From contig OZ231126.1 of the NCBI GenBank assembly GCA_965153355.1, positions 34,844,001 through 34,908,000 of the forward strand: 64,000 nt of DNA. Direction: 5' to 3'. Position numbers and translations under genes: made by a program. Positions 44,331 to 54,825 of this stretch are shown in pieces (the stretch's first letter is position 1; each line of letters opens with the position of its first letter). This DNA is from Flaccisagitta enflata. Lineage: Eukaryota > Chaetognatha > Sagittoidea > Aphragmophora. The notes beneath the pieces were generated by a model. It worked only from the letters and a program-made list of their open reading frames with translations. It was not told the origin of the DNA and searched no databases.

Positions 44331-44948
44331 TAAAAACTACACTTCCAGATGTCCTGGTAAAATCAAATCTGAAATGCAGTCTTAGAATTAACAAGGCGAA
44401 GGCTTTGTCGCACCTAAAAATGTTAAAGTTTATTGGTTCCGTGTTCAACTTCCCTGATTTGTGAACAAGGTAGTTATGCTGAGGGTTTACTCTCCAATTT
44501 CATGAGATTTTTACTGGCAAAATCTGGCAAATATAGAACCCTATACACTTTGATCAAAGTGGACACCAACCATTCAAACTACCGCCAGGTTGTTTTTTAA
44601 TAGTACTTGAGATTTTTTGTTTGTTTACACTCAGGATGGACATCCTGAACTAGTATTCAGCTTCATTTCATTTCATTTCATTTCATTTGAATTCCTGGTA
44701 AAATTTCCTTTCATTTGATATGTCGCACTATATGTTTTATTAACCACTACTGAAAATAAAGATTTGCAATGGTAATTAAACAAGGTCATTAGACCTAAGT
44801 CGCATGCGTCGGCACTTTCAAAAAAAGTCAGACAGACAAACGATTTTTTTTTCAAAAAGACAATTGAAATGGCTGTCTACTCCTCAAAGTTGCTTCTTTA
44901 CCATTCAGAAACATAAACAGGCTTTAAAAAGCCATTAAAACAGTTTTG

Positions 44949-45021
44949 TGACCCACCGACGGACGGACGGACGGACCAACCAAAAAGTGGCTTATAGTGT
45001 CGCGTAGCATGCGACTAAAAA
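44949..45021 (+). mobile_element. H element tail
   Basis: GACGGACGGACGGACGGACC, AAAAAGTGGCTTATAGTG, hairpin GTCGCGTAGCATGCGAC, TAAAAA. Confidence 0.7.
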
Positions 45022-45347
45022 TTGAAAATTGGAATTCTCTTTAAAAGTACAAAGTGCAACCTAACAAAAGAAAGGAAATTTTATCAGGAATTCAAATATG
45101 CTATCGAAAAGGTTTTTAACAACCCCGTAAAATCTGATTGCAAAATGTTTTGAAAAACTATCAGTCTTGGATTTTTCTCAAAAGGCGCCACAAGAAAGAT
45201 TTTTCTCAAAGCTGGATCTTAGTTCAGTAAGTCCATTTTAAGTTTAAACCAAGGGAAAATCCAGAGAACTACTTTAAGTCACCTGGCAGTAGTTTGAACA
45301 GGTGTTGTGGACAACCATATTGTTTAAAAATCCTCAAGGTATTCCAA

Positions 45348-47080
45348 AACAAGGCCAGATACACCGCAATCGCTGACAGTTGGGCAGGAGCGGCAATGCA
45401 AAAACCACTCGCAAATCAACAAGGCCAACACCTATAAGTCGCGTGCAGGACAAAAATAACTGAACTGACCTGACTCCTTATTGTACCTTTTTATCGAAAA
45501 TCAGACTTAAACGCAACCCAAAACAGACCCAAACCAGACTCAAACCAGACTCAAACAAGACTCAAACCAGAATTAAACCAGACCGAAACCAGACCTAAAT
45601 CAGACCTAAACCAGACATAAACCAGATATAAACCAGACATAAACCAGATTTAAGCCAGACTCAAACCAGACTCAATCCAGACTCAATCCAGACTCAATCC
45701 AGACTCAATCCAGACTCAATCCAGACTCAAACCAGACTCAAACCAGACTCAAACCAGACTCAAACCAGACTCAAACCAGACTCAAACCAGACTTAAACCA
45801 GACCGAAACCAGGCTCAAACCAGCTCAAACCAGAATCAAACCAGACTCAAACCAGACTCAAACCCGACTCAAACCAGACTCAAACCAGAATCAAACCAGA
45901 ATTAAACCAAACCAAAACCAGACCAAAACCAGACTGAAACCAGACCTAAATCAGACCTAAATCAAACATAAACCAGACAAAAACCAGACATACACCAGAC
46001 CCAAACCAGACCTAACCCAGACCTAAACCAGACATAAATCAGACATGAACCAGTCTTAAACCAGACTAAAACCAGACTTAAACCAGACTTACACCAGACT
46101 TAAACCAGACTTTAACCAGACTTACACCATACTTATCTTTAATACCATTTTAACCAGCAGACTTAAACCAGCAGACTTAAACCATTAGACCAGCAGACTT
46201 AAACCATTAAATTTAAACCAGCAGACTTAAACCAGCAGATTTAAACCAGCAGACTTTAACCAGCAGACTTAACCCATTAGATTTAAACCAGCAGACTTAA
46301 ACCAGCAGATTTAAACCAGCAGATTTAAACCAGCAGACTTTAACCATCAGACTTTACCCAGCAGACTTTAACCAGCAGACATTAACCAGCAGACTTTAAC
46401 CAGCAGACTTTAACCAGCAGACTTTAAGTTAAAGTTTAACCAAAAATGACCAAAAATGACCAAAAATGACCAAAATGACCAAAAATGACCAAAATGACAA
46501 AAATGACCAAAAATGACCAAAAATGACGAAAATGACCAAAATGACCAAAATGACCAAAATGACCAAAATGACCAAAATGACCAAAGATGACCAAAGATGA
46601 CCAAAAATGACTAAAAATGACCTAAATGACCAAAAATGACCAAAAATGACCAAAAATGACCAAAATGACCAAAAATGACCAAAATGAATCAAAAATAATC
46701 AATAATGATCAAAAATGACCAAAAATGACCAAAAATGATCGAAAATAATCAAAAACTACCAAAATGACCAAAACAACCAAAATAACCAAAATGACCAAAA
46801 ATGACCAAAAATGACCAAAAATGACTAAAAGCAACCAATAATCCTCAATAACAACAAAAAAATGACTCAAAATAACTCCAGATGACCCAAAAAGACGAAA
46901 AAAAGCAAAGTGTTACCGACGGACGGACGGACGGACGGACGGACGGACGGACGGACGGACGGACCGACCGACGGAGCGGGTTGTAGAGTCGCGTGCACGC
47001 GACTAAAAATGTGACCTACCGACCGACCTACCGACCGACCAACACGGCAAGTTCTAGAGCCGCGAGTCCGCGACTAAAAA
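45348..47080 (+). mobile_element. H element (GTCGCG...CCGCGAC subfamily) split by another H element
   Basis: The 5' part 45348-45417 (AACAAGGCCAGATACACCGC ... AAAAACCACTCGCAAATC) and the 3' part 47010-47080 (CTACCGACCGACC, AAGTTCTAGAG, CCGCGAGTCCGCGACTAAAA) line up with the intact reversed copy at 48292-48446. The gap is exactly one complete H element, 45418-47009. Confidence 0.85.
45418..47009 (+). mobile_element. Nested H element with 1.4 kb of 10-14-bp arrays
   Basis: AACAAGGCCAACACCTATAA, AGTCGCGTGCAGGAC, then ACTCAAACCAG units (45520-46130), AGCAGACTTAAACC units (46135-46430), and GACCAAAAAT units (46435-46830). The GGAC microsatellite (46918-46970) and hairpin GTCGCGTGCACGCGAC plus TAAAA follow. 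The arrays are inserted between the conserved 5' head and the microsatellite. Confidence 0.9.
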
Positions 47081-47351
47081 CCTGCAAAAACAATTTTGAA
47101 TTTATCATGACTTTTTGTCAATAAAGACCAACATTTTTTAACTACTGCGAATAGGCCTATTCCACCCTCTCATTCTTTTTTCATTTTTTTTTCACAGATC
47201 TTTGCTGACTATCCTTCAATAGACATTCATAGTCTTCCCCATGGCATTTCCAATTTTTATGCACATCCTGTTGACAATCTTTCTAGAGTAAGGATTACCC
47301 ATCGAAGGCAACTAATCAATTATGTCAACGCCATAATCCGTCTTATCATAG

Positions 47352-47450
47352 GGCGAGAAATGCTGACGATGTTTTCCCTCCTTCGCGGTATCCCTCCAAA
47401 ATTTATCAAGTGCACTGTGAACGATTTGGCGAGTGGATTGTTATTGACAG
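47352..47450 (+). CDS. ABCA transporter exon: start of helical subdomain
   Basis: Acceptor CTTATCATAG (short pyrimidine tract, the weakest in the gene), donor GACAG|GTCGTT, 99 bp, phase 1 to phase 1. With the split Gly codon it reads GREMLTMFSLLRGIPPKF and then IKCTVNDLASGLLLT. The TGREHL...LRG(V/I)P block after the Q-loop is typical of ABCA nucleotide-binding domains, where this alpha-helical part faces the membrane-domain coupling helices. The acceptor was chosen because MTGREML restores the family motif and the frame. The reading frame upstream of it contains stops. Confidence 0.9.
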
Positions 47451-47904
47451 GTCGTTGGGGTATTTACAAACAGAAGCATCAAAACTGTTGATTGTGTAGG
47501 TCACCGACTATGATTTTAAAACAAGAGTGAGACGGTTTATGAAAAACAAGGCCAGTGTTTCATGTGCGTTCTCGTAAATCTAAAAGCAGGGCTTTGGATG
47601 CGCGAGATTTTCAATAGCATTCGCGTTTTCCTACACCTCGCGCTTCGCGTTAAGCGTTTACATTCAACGTTTTTGTTGCTTAAGCATTCGCGTTTTGCAT
47701 TTTCAACGCTCTCTTATACTAACATGGTCAAGTTATGGCCGATATGCGCGCCTCGCTGATTGGGAATATGCGATTGAATGTTTAATCAATGAATGATTGA
47801 ATGAATGGAAGAATGAATGAACACCTGAATGAGAATGAATATCGCAAAACAGATGGGGGAACAGGAATTATGTTTTACTTGTCCTCTTCCTTTTCTTATT
47901 TCTT

Positions 47905-47980
<76 letters not shown>

Positions 47981-47982
47981 TT
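47905..47982 (+). repeat. (TTTC)n microsatellite
   Basis: About 19 TTTC units. Phe/Leu/Ser-rich open frames here are artefacts. Confidence 0.95.
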
Positions 47983-48056
47983 CTTTTCATTGGTTCTGTC
48001 TGTCTTTATTTTCTTTTCATTGTTTTTCCTCTCTTCTTTTTCTTTCTTGATTCGTA

Positions 48057-48237
48057 CTTTTTAGTTGCGGACACGCAACTCTATAAGAGCCTTTGTCCGT
48101 CGGTCTGTCGGTCCGTCGGTCCATTGGTCCATTGGTCATTGAACATGAGTCAAAAAATGTGAAAATGCGCATTTCCGCCCCTGCCCACCCGTCCGCAACT
48201 GGCATTGGCCCGATTTGGCCGTGTATCCGGCCCTGTT
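48057..48237 (-). mobile_element. H element, GTTGCG subfamily
   Basis: TTTTTAGTTGCGGACACGCA hairpin, CTCTATAAGAGCC, GTCGGTCTGTCGGTCC, AAAATGCGCATTTCCGCCCC, then the 5' echo CCCGTCCGCAACTGG and GTATCCGGCCCTGTT. Confidence 0.88.
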
Positions 48238-48291
48238 TTCATATTTTTCCATTTTTCAATTCTTTCAGTCTTCCCTCCTTTATCCCGTTTG

Positions 48292-48446
48292 TTTTTAGTC
48301 GCGGACACGCAACTCTAGAACTTACCGTATCGGTCGGTAGGTTGGTAGGTCGGTAGGTAAGAAATTTTGTTAAATTGCAAGCGGTTTTAGCATTACAGCT
48401 CCTGCCCAACCGTCCGCGACTATATTGCCGTGTATCCGGCCTTGTT
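48292..48446 (-). mobile_element. H element, CTACC-microsatellite subfamily
   Basis: TTTTTAGTCGCGGACACGCA, ACTCTAGAACTTACCG, GGTCGGTAGGTTGGTAGGTC, GCGGTTTTAGCATTACAGC, CCGTCCGCGACTATATTGCC and GTATCCGGCCTTGTT. The stem has one mismatch (GTCGCG with CGCAAC). Confidence 0.88.
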
Positions 48447-48461
48447 TTGAATACTCTTCCT

Positions 48462-48614
48462 TTTTTAGTTGCGGACACGCAACTCCATAAGAACCTTTGT
48501 CCGTCTGTCCGTCCGTCCGTCCGTTGGTGTGCATGAGTCAAAAAGTGTGAAACCGCTCATTTCCGCCAATGCCTACCCGTCCGCAACTGGTATGGGCGTG
48601 TATCCGGCCTTGTT
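48462..48614 (-). mobile_element. H element, GTTGCG subfamily
   Basis: TTTTTTAGTTGCGGACACGC hairpin, CTCCATAAGAACC, GTCCGTCTGTCCGTCCGTCC, ACCCGTCCGCAACTGG, GTATCCGGCCTTGTT. Confidence 0.88.
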
Positions 48615-48647
48615 TCCTTCTCTCCTTCATTCTGTTTTCCTTCCTTA

Positions 48648-48730
48648 TTGGTCGCGTGCTCTATGTACACCCCGTTTTGTCGGTCTGTCCATCCATCCAT
48701 CGGTCCATCCATCCGTCACACTTTACTTTT
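48648..48730 (-). mobile_element. H element tail (partial)
   Basis: GGTCGCGTGCTCTATGTACA, CCCCGTTTTGTCGG, CATCCATCCATCGG, CGTCACACTTTACTTTTT. Confidence 0.6.
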
Positions 48731-48767
48731 TATCATAATTCAAGTTATTTTTGATTATTCTAAATCA

Positions 48768-49032
48768 TTCCGTCTGTCCGTCCGTCCGTCCGTCCGTCCT
48801 TCCGTCACACCTCTTTAAAAATCGCGTCTCTGAGCTGTTTCTGGCCTTGGCGAGATCGTATACTGAATCAAACGATCGATACACGTGTTTTGAGAGACTT
48901 CTTTGACTCTTATGTCAGATATTCCAGACGTTTGTCTATCTGTTATGTCTGTTCATCCATCTGTCAAACACAATCAGCGCGAATTTCAATCCACGTAAGG
49001 AGACAGTCAGGACGCATCGTTGCCCGGTCGGG
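48768..49032 (-). mobile_element. H element, GATGCG subfamily, degraded
   Basis: GTCCGTCCGTCCGTCCGTCC microsatellite at one end, and CAGGACGCATCGTTGCCCGG then GGGCTTGTTTG at the other. The 5' echo GATGCGTCC matches the hairpin of the 49612 copy. Confidence 0.55.
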
Positions 49033-49097
49033 CTTGTTTGTCTCATCAGAACCAAGTTTATAAAAATGTTACGCTGTTTGACTATGTCGATCGACTA

Positions 49098-49523
49098 CAC
49101 TCTTTTTTTTTTATAAGAACGTCATATTTTTTTTAAAGGCCTTATGTTCTTATTTTCTTGGCCAAATGAAGCCTTCAACGTTCTTAGAGTGTTCTTAATT
49201 TTAGATATTATATTAATCATAGGAAACCTTGTAATATACTATTACTCAATTATGAAATAAGTGTATTCTTATAAGATACTGTTAAAAAAAGTCAATCATT
49301 AAAGTTTGGGGATATTTTTTTAATATTTATTTAAGAATCATGAAATATCATCTTAATCATATGAAAATTCAAGTGCTTTCTTAATGTTCTTTAAATATCA
49401 TCGTAAGCAAAATTTTTTTCTCAAGATTTGAAGCCTTTGTATGTTCTTAAGATGTTCTTAATCTTAAGGCTACATGAAGCCTTGATGTTCTTATAAACTA
49501 GGTTCTTATAAAAAAAAAGAGTG
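49098..49523. mobile_element. TA-flanked MITE (426 bp)
   Basis: CACTCTT(T)nATAAGAAC and the inverse GTTCTTATA(A)nGAGTG form the ends, with TA at 49096-49097 and 49524-49525. The interior repeats TGTTCTTA words. A solo end occurs at 9071-9120. Confidence 0.83.
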
Positions 49524-49611
49524 TATGCCAATTGATTGTACAATTTGACTATGCTGTTTGACTACGTCGTTTGACTGCGCCGTTCGACTACGTTGCGGAT
49601 CCCCTTCTAGA

Positions 49612-49740
49612 TTTTTAGATGCGTCCACGCATCTCTTTAAGAGGCTTTGTCCGTCCGTCGGTCCGTCGGTCGGTCGGTCCGTCGGTCGGTCGGTCGGTCC
49701 GTCACGCTCGAGTTGAAAACGATCGCAAACGATCGCAAAC
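49612..49740 (-). mobile_element. H element tail, GATGCG subfamily
   Basis: ATTTTTAGATGCGTCCACGC hairpin (GATGCGTCCACGCATC), CTCTTTAAGAGGC, and a GTCGGTCCGTCGG microsatellite. The foldback at 49741-50538 follows directly. The matching 5' end may be GGACGCATCGTTGTAACCCC at 50658-50690. Confidence 0.72.
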
Positions 49741-50538
49741 GGTCAGGGATCCGGTTAGAGAAAATCTCAATTCTAAGGGTTTTGAAAAAAAAAACATGGA
49801 CACCTCCCAGATTTTTGCACAGGGGACCTAAAAAGGCTGTAGAACACGATTCTGATATTCATTTTGACCTAACTTGAGCCAAAAAAATTAGAAACAGTTT
49901 TTTGTGTTTAAAATTGTGTTTTTTGCTGTAAAAACGCTAATTTTTCAACATTTTTTGGTTAATATGGACTGAAATTGATGTATTTTGATTATTTGTACTG
50001 TGCTGATTCAATTTTTGGTGTGTTTCCACGATTTTTGCTAATTTTGAAAATTTGCACTTTGATCTCATTTGCATATTGCGGTTTCGCGTTTTTCGTTTAT
50101 AACATGCATGTTTTTTTAAGTACGTCGATGAAATTCATACTGACACTATATCTTACCCTAAGAAACTGTTCCAAAATATCAGTTTTTGAATTTTTTTATT
50201 TTTGGGTCATTTCTTCATTTTTAGGGATTTTAACGCTATTTTTGAACCTCTTAGACCTATTCAAAATCGTTCTAGGTTCACTCAAATATCAATTGCTATT
50301 GGTACTTTATGTTTCTGTAAAAAAAAAGTCCAAAATGTTTCATTTTATACTATTTTTTTATGAAAAATAGCTGTTTTTAGCACAAAAAACCGTTTCTAAT
50401 TTTTTTGGCTCAAGTTAGGACAAAATGAATATCAGAATCATGTTCTACAGCCTTTTTAGGTCCCCTGTGCAAAAATCTGTGAGGTGTCCATTTTTTTTTT
50501 TTTTTTATTTAAGCTTTTTGCAACCGGGATCCCTGACC
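49741..50538. mobile_element. 800-bp foldback element
   Basis: GGTCAGGGATCCGGTT at the left is inverted at the right (AACCGGGATCCCTGACC). The arms (for example CTGTAGAACACGATTCTGAT) are collinear for about 180 bp and the loop is AT-rich. GCAAAC and GCAAAG flank the ends, a probable imperfect duplication. Confidence 0.8.
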
Positions 50539-50589
50539 GCAAAGTCGATTTCATCATTTTATTTTCTGACATTGGGCTGATGCAATGTT

Positions 50590-50590
<1 letters not shown>

Positions 50591-50631
<41 letters not shown>
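50591..50631 (+). repeat. (GA)n microsatellite
   Basis: About 20 GA units, 72 bp before an ABCA exon. Confidence 0.95.
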
Positions 50632-50633
<2 letters not shown>

Positions 50634-50703
50634 TCATTTACAAGCTAACCAGCATGTGGACGCATCGTTGTAACCCCGGGTTACTTGTTTCATAACACAT
50701 CAG

Positions 50704-50817
50704 ATCATCTTGATCGACGTTGTGGTTCATATTCTGGAGGGAACAAGAGGAAACTTAGCGTTGCTATCGCTCTCTTGGGAAGGCAAGAACTGGTTTTACT
50801 GGATGAGCCGTCAACAG
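50704..50817 (+). CDS. ABCA transporter exon: ABC signature and Walker B
   Basis: Acceptor CATAACACATCAG, donor ACAG|GTTATT, 114 bp, phase 1 to phase 1. It encodes [20 protein letters not shown] followed by [27 protein letters not shown] is the ABCA version of the ABC signature (C-loop) that contacts ATP bound in the other NBD. LVLLDEP is Walker B, with the catalytic Glu directly after the Asp. The motifs are intact, so nothing indicates an inactive site. The common Thr-Thr-Gly after Glu-Pro is Ser-Thr-Gly here. Confidence 0.96.
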
Positions 50818-51306
50818 GTTATTTGACAATCATCTTTTGTTAAGTTATTCGTTTCTATGGGACAATAACAAAACAGATCGTTAAATCTATTTTATTTGTA
50901 AACAACATTTTTTTATCGTTTTAGGACCAGTAATTTTTTTCTGGGGCTGGGATATCCTTAAATTTTCAGGGATCTTAAGTTTAAATGCTCTTACCGTATC
51001 CTTTATATTTCCTATGATTTTCTTATAATACATAGTATATATGTATTGTAAGAAAAAACAAGCAAAATATTATACAAACTGATTTATATTTGTTATTAAC
51101 AAGATTTTTAATTCTATGAAAAGAAAATTGTTAGTTTCTTTAAAAGATACGCATTACTTTAAAAATATTTCATGAAAATGATTTGGATGGTCAATGTAAA
51201 ACATGGTTTCTAAATCTGAGACTGGGCCTTGTCCTTAGAATGTCCTTAACTTTTAGCAAAATTTCGGCCTCATGTCCTTAAAAACATTGACCCGACTAAA
51301 AAAACA

Positions 51307-52157
51307 AACAAGGCCAACACCTATAAGTCGCGTGCGAGACTTACAGAATGACATAGCGTGACTTAAAATGACTTAGAATGACTTAACATACTCTAAAATG
51401 ACTTAAGATGACATGAGGCAATAAAATTGATAAAAAAAGTAAAAGTCTGACGGACCGACGCACTATGGTCTGAGCGCACACCACCTCAGGACAAGAAAAA
51501 TTACGGCAGCACTTTGGACCTATAACATGGGCGAAAACTGGTACAGTTGCTTACTGAAAGTAAGAAAATATATGGTTTTACCTCCGCCCTAGCTCATCCA
51601 AAGCCTCATTTTCCTCCTTGAAGTTAGCTACTTCGCTCAAAATAAAATGTTGAAAAAATTTTTTTTTGGTTTCATATGAAAGTTGGACAACATTACTACT
51701 CAATAATATGTTACTTTTCAAGATTTCAAAAATGATATTAAGAATATAAGGGAAGACACAAACTTTTTGGAAATGCTTCAGGGTGGATTGAACACGACTT
51801 GTGTAAAATTTGGTAACCTTGCTCCCAGATTTGAAGGACCTATGAAAAAACCCCGCAAATTTCCAATCTAAAATGAAAAAGATTTTGTCAATTTTCGCGC
51901 CTTCAATATAGTGAACCTAATGACTTCCTGAGCAGAAAAATGTCCTTAGATGAATCAGGGCGGAGGTAAAACCCTATTTAGATGTGGTCTAAACATAATA
52001 GGGGACATTTGTATACCATAGCTATCATCCCTAGGTACTGCCTTATAGTTTAGTCTTGGTTTGATATGCTCACGGATCTATGTGCGACGGACGGTCGGTC
52101 GGACGGACGGACGGTCGGACCAAGCGGGGTGTAGAGTCGCGTGCACGCGACTAAAAA
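51307..52157 (+). mobile_element. H element with array, split by a CACTA-like MITE
   Basis: AACAAGGCCAACACCTATAA, AGTCGCGTGCGAGAC, TGACTTAAAATGACTTAGAA array (51350-51420), GACGGACCGAC, then the insertion 51460-52085, then GACGGACGGTCGGTCGGACG, AAGCGGGGTGTAGA, hairpin GTCGCGTGCACGCGAC, TAAAAA. Confidence 0.88.
51460..52085 (+). mobile_element. CACTA-like MITE copy 2, 3-bp TSD GAC
   Basis: GCACTATGGTC ... GATCTATGTGC, flanked by GAC at 51457-51459 and 52086-52088. It is inverted relative to copy 1 (27455-28055). The internal inverted pair ATGGTTTTACCTCCGCCCTA / AGGGCGGAGGTAAAACCCT lies at 51574-51975. No coding frame. Confidence 0.82.
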
Positions 52158-52419
52158 GAAAAAAACTAAAAAAGTGTATTCTATGACAAGTGGAACAATG
52201 CCCCTCGCTATATACAGACTGAAAAATATGTCAGACGGTCTTGAGAGTCCTTACTGACCAGTTACTACGCGCATCACTCCTAGTTTTCTATTAAGCATAA
52301 CTTACTTAGCAAACATCCATTCTGAGTCTAACCCAAAACACTAATGCTTAATTTGTTTACCAAACTGGTTAAGGGCAAATGATGTTATTTTCACGTACTG
52401 TAAATATAACTTTTTACAG

Positions 52420-52517
52420 GCGTGGATCCTATTGCGAGAAGACGATTGTGGGAGGCGCTTTTAGATGTAAAAGCTGCAGGGGATCAAAGCATCATCCTCA
52501 CTTCTCATTTCATGGAG
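52420..52517 (+). CDS. ABCA transporter exon: D-loop and H-loop
   Basis: Acceptor ACTTTTTACAG, 98 bp, entering in phase 1 and leaving in phase 0 at GAG|GTTTGA. It encodes VDPIARRRLWEALLDVKAAG followed by DQSIILTSHFME. VDP is the D-loop and the His of ILTSH is the switch (H-loop) histidine; HSMEE is the usual family form and HFME fits. The donor GTTTGA is weak, but reading on meets TGA at once, while ABCA proteins continue with an ECEALC-type segment, so splicing here is the best reading. That next exon was searched for by eye to 64000 and not found. Confidence 0.93.
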
Positions 52518-52703
52518 GTTTGAATCGATAGTGTGAGTGTTGTTGTTCGTTTTGTATTTGGTCTCTAAAACTCTCGTCATAGTTTTGCTTTCAGAAAAAA
52601 GCTATAATATTAAGGGTTAACTGACAATGAATAATTTAAGGATCCTATAACATGTCTTCATCCCGACGTTAACCTAATCCCGCTTTCAAATCAGGGGAGG
52701 TGC
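52518..52703 (+). other. Start of ABCA intron 6
   Basis: No further exon recognised in the rest of the window; the intron probably exceeds 11 kb. Confidence 0.6.
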
Positions 52704-53359
52704 CAGCCACTGCTCTGTATCTCCACCGTGTACTTCAAACTAGGAGAACTGCCACTTTTATGACGGTTTCTGGTGGTCCAGCCTATGTATAATCCATGGC
52801 AAATGAGTGCAAAAAAATTCCCAGAGCGCTTTTTGAAATATTCACATTTTTTACCTTCATGAAGTACAGGTCATTGAATTTTCCCATTTTTTGGACAATC
52901 AATCTTGTTTTGCTTGTAACTTTTAAACGAATTGAGCTAAAAATGCCAGATTGGTCCCATTTTAAAGATCTCTTCAAGATCTTTCCAACTGTCACCAATT
53001 TTTTGTAAATCCGTCCAAAAATAACTGAGATATAACCTGTCAAACTTGAGCAATTTCATGGGGATTTTGTACAACTTTCCAGGTTATGGAATTTTCCCTA
53101 TTTTTGGAACAATTTACTTGCTTTGCTTGTAACTTTTAAACGAATCAAGCTAGAAATGCCAAATTGGTCCCATTTTAAAGAATTTTTGAAGTTCTTTCAA
53201 ACCGTCACATATTTTTTGTGAATCTATTAAAAAATGGCTGAGTTATAACTTGTCAAACACAAACAATTTCATGGTGATCTGGAGCGATTTTCCCACCACC
53301 TTTTTTTGCAGTCTGATTTTGACTTTAGTTAACTCCTTGGCTCCTCACATCTGTATAGG

Positions 53360-53690
53360 GGACTGGGCCTCGAGGTTGGGGTTTGGGCACAGAGGCTGGG
53401 ATTTGAGCCTAGGGGCTGGGGTTTTGGCATAAAGATGGGTTTGGGCCTCAAGGCTGGGGTTTGGGCTTCAAGGCTGGGGTTTGGGCTTCAAGGCTGGGGT
53501 TTGGGCTTCAAGGCTGGGGTTTGGGCTTCGAGGCTGGGGTTTGGGCTTCGAGGCTGACATTTGGGCCTCGAGGCTGATATTTGGGCCTCGAGGCTGAGAT
53601 TTGGGCCTCGAGGCTGAGATTTGGGCCTCGAGGCTGAGATTAGAGCCTGAAGACTGGGATTTCAGCTCTAAGGCTAGGATTTGGGGGTGG
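53360..53690 (+). repeat. 20-bp minisatellite
   Basis: About 15 units of TTGGGCCTCGAGGCTGAGAT / TTGGGCTTCAAGGCTGGGGT, followed by GGACGTACAGAGGAGAAGGA and a module X tail at 53727-53773. Confidence 0.92.
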
Positions 53691-54529
53691 ACGTACAGAG
53701 GAGAAGGAGAAGAAAATTCCCTATATGTGTAAAAGCATAGGTCATCGACCCCGCCGGGGCCGCTTCCCAAAAGCTGAAAGAGTTTAATTGTTCAATTTTT
53801 CATGGAGTTTTGAAAGGAAAGTTGTGCCAATCTAGGGATCTGGGAATATCCTGAAGTCGAAGATAGTACCTTTCCTTTACGGGCAATGGTCAATGGGACT
53901 AATGACCATCATGCGCTGGGCGTGTGTGCTCATTCTTTTTGGGCAGCCTGTAAAACACTGGACCTTTGTTTTTGGGCAGTGGCCCAGAAGGAGATAAAAT
54001 CTTGTAGAAAATAGGGGAGCTTTCTGTCCATTGGTTCCACCCAGGATGGCCGAAACAGGGGCACACATGGCATTGTGCCTTTGAACTAAGCTTAAAAGTT
54101 GGAGGTATAGATTTAATTAAGAACAGGCCGCTCAAGTGTCGGTACCTGATGCCCCACTGACTTTATCTGCTTTTGATGTGTTGAGGTTATGGGGCAGCAG
54201 CCCTGGGGAGGCAGATGACCTACAATTCCACACAGGGCAATTTTTCTGATCATGTCTTAACAGGCCTGAGTATCTGAGGTCTGAGAATCTTGATTTAGGG
54301 TTTGGTAGGCTTGAACAAGTTATCCAAGGATTGCACATGGTCAGCGGTACTCGATGCCCTGCTCGGAGTGATCAGCTGAAGAAGTAGAGTGAGAGCAGGG
54401 CAGCGGCCCCAAAGGGCCGATGTCCTGTAGGACACAGCGGTGAATTTCCTTACGTCCTGAGAAGGCATATTTCAGGCCTTTGGGGCAATTTTCCATGATA
54501 TTCAATGGGAGTTCTATATTTTTTAGAAT

Positions 54530-54825
54530 TTCCTGTTAATTTTCTTTTTTATTCAATGAGAAATTCATTTTTTATCAATTTTCCATGTAATCCAATTGCA
54601 ATTTTGCAATTTTTTTCATTTTTTATTAAATCTCCATGTTATTGGATGGGATATATGCATTATTCTATTTTTTGTAATCTTCCCATGTTATTCAATGGGA
54701 AGGTTGTATTTTGTCGTTTACCCATGTTATTCAATGGGAAGTTTGCATTTTTTTATTTTCCCATGTTATTCAATGGGAAGTTTGCATTTTGTCATTTTCC
54801 CATGTTATTCAATGGGAATTTGAGA
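54530..54825 (+). repeat. About 41-bp tandem repeat with palindromic core
   Basis: Five to six units around CCCATGTTATTCAATGGGAA plus TTTGCATTTTGTCATTTT, increasingly regular toward 54825. Confidence 0.88.

Larger units (their letters stand above)
47451..50703 (+). other. ABCA intron 4 (3.3 kb)
   Basis: GTCGTT ... CACATCAG, phase 1. It contains a TTTC microsatellite, a cluster of five reversed H elements (48057-49032), a TA-flanked MITE, and a GATGCG-type H element carrying a foldback. 47470-47890 has nothing recognised. Confidence 0.8.
50818..52419 (+). other. ABCA intron 5 (1.6 kb)
   Basis: GTTATT ... CTTTTTACAG, phase 1. 50818-51300 and 52158-52400 have nothing recognised. The middle is an H element with a CACTA-like MITE inside it. 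Confidence 0.8.

Noticed and set aside
46410-46692. Phe/Trp/Ser-His repeat frames on the minus strand
   Set aside because: Translation of the GACCAAAAAT array inside an H element, not a gene.
47190-47351. Longer 5' extension of the ABCA exon at 47352
   Set aside because: After the alternative TTTTTTTCACAG acceptor the required frame contains a stop at once, whereas TCATAG|GGCGAG restores TGREML.
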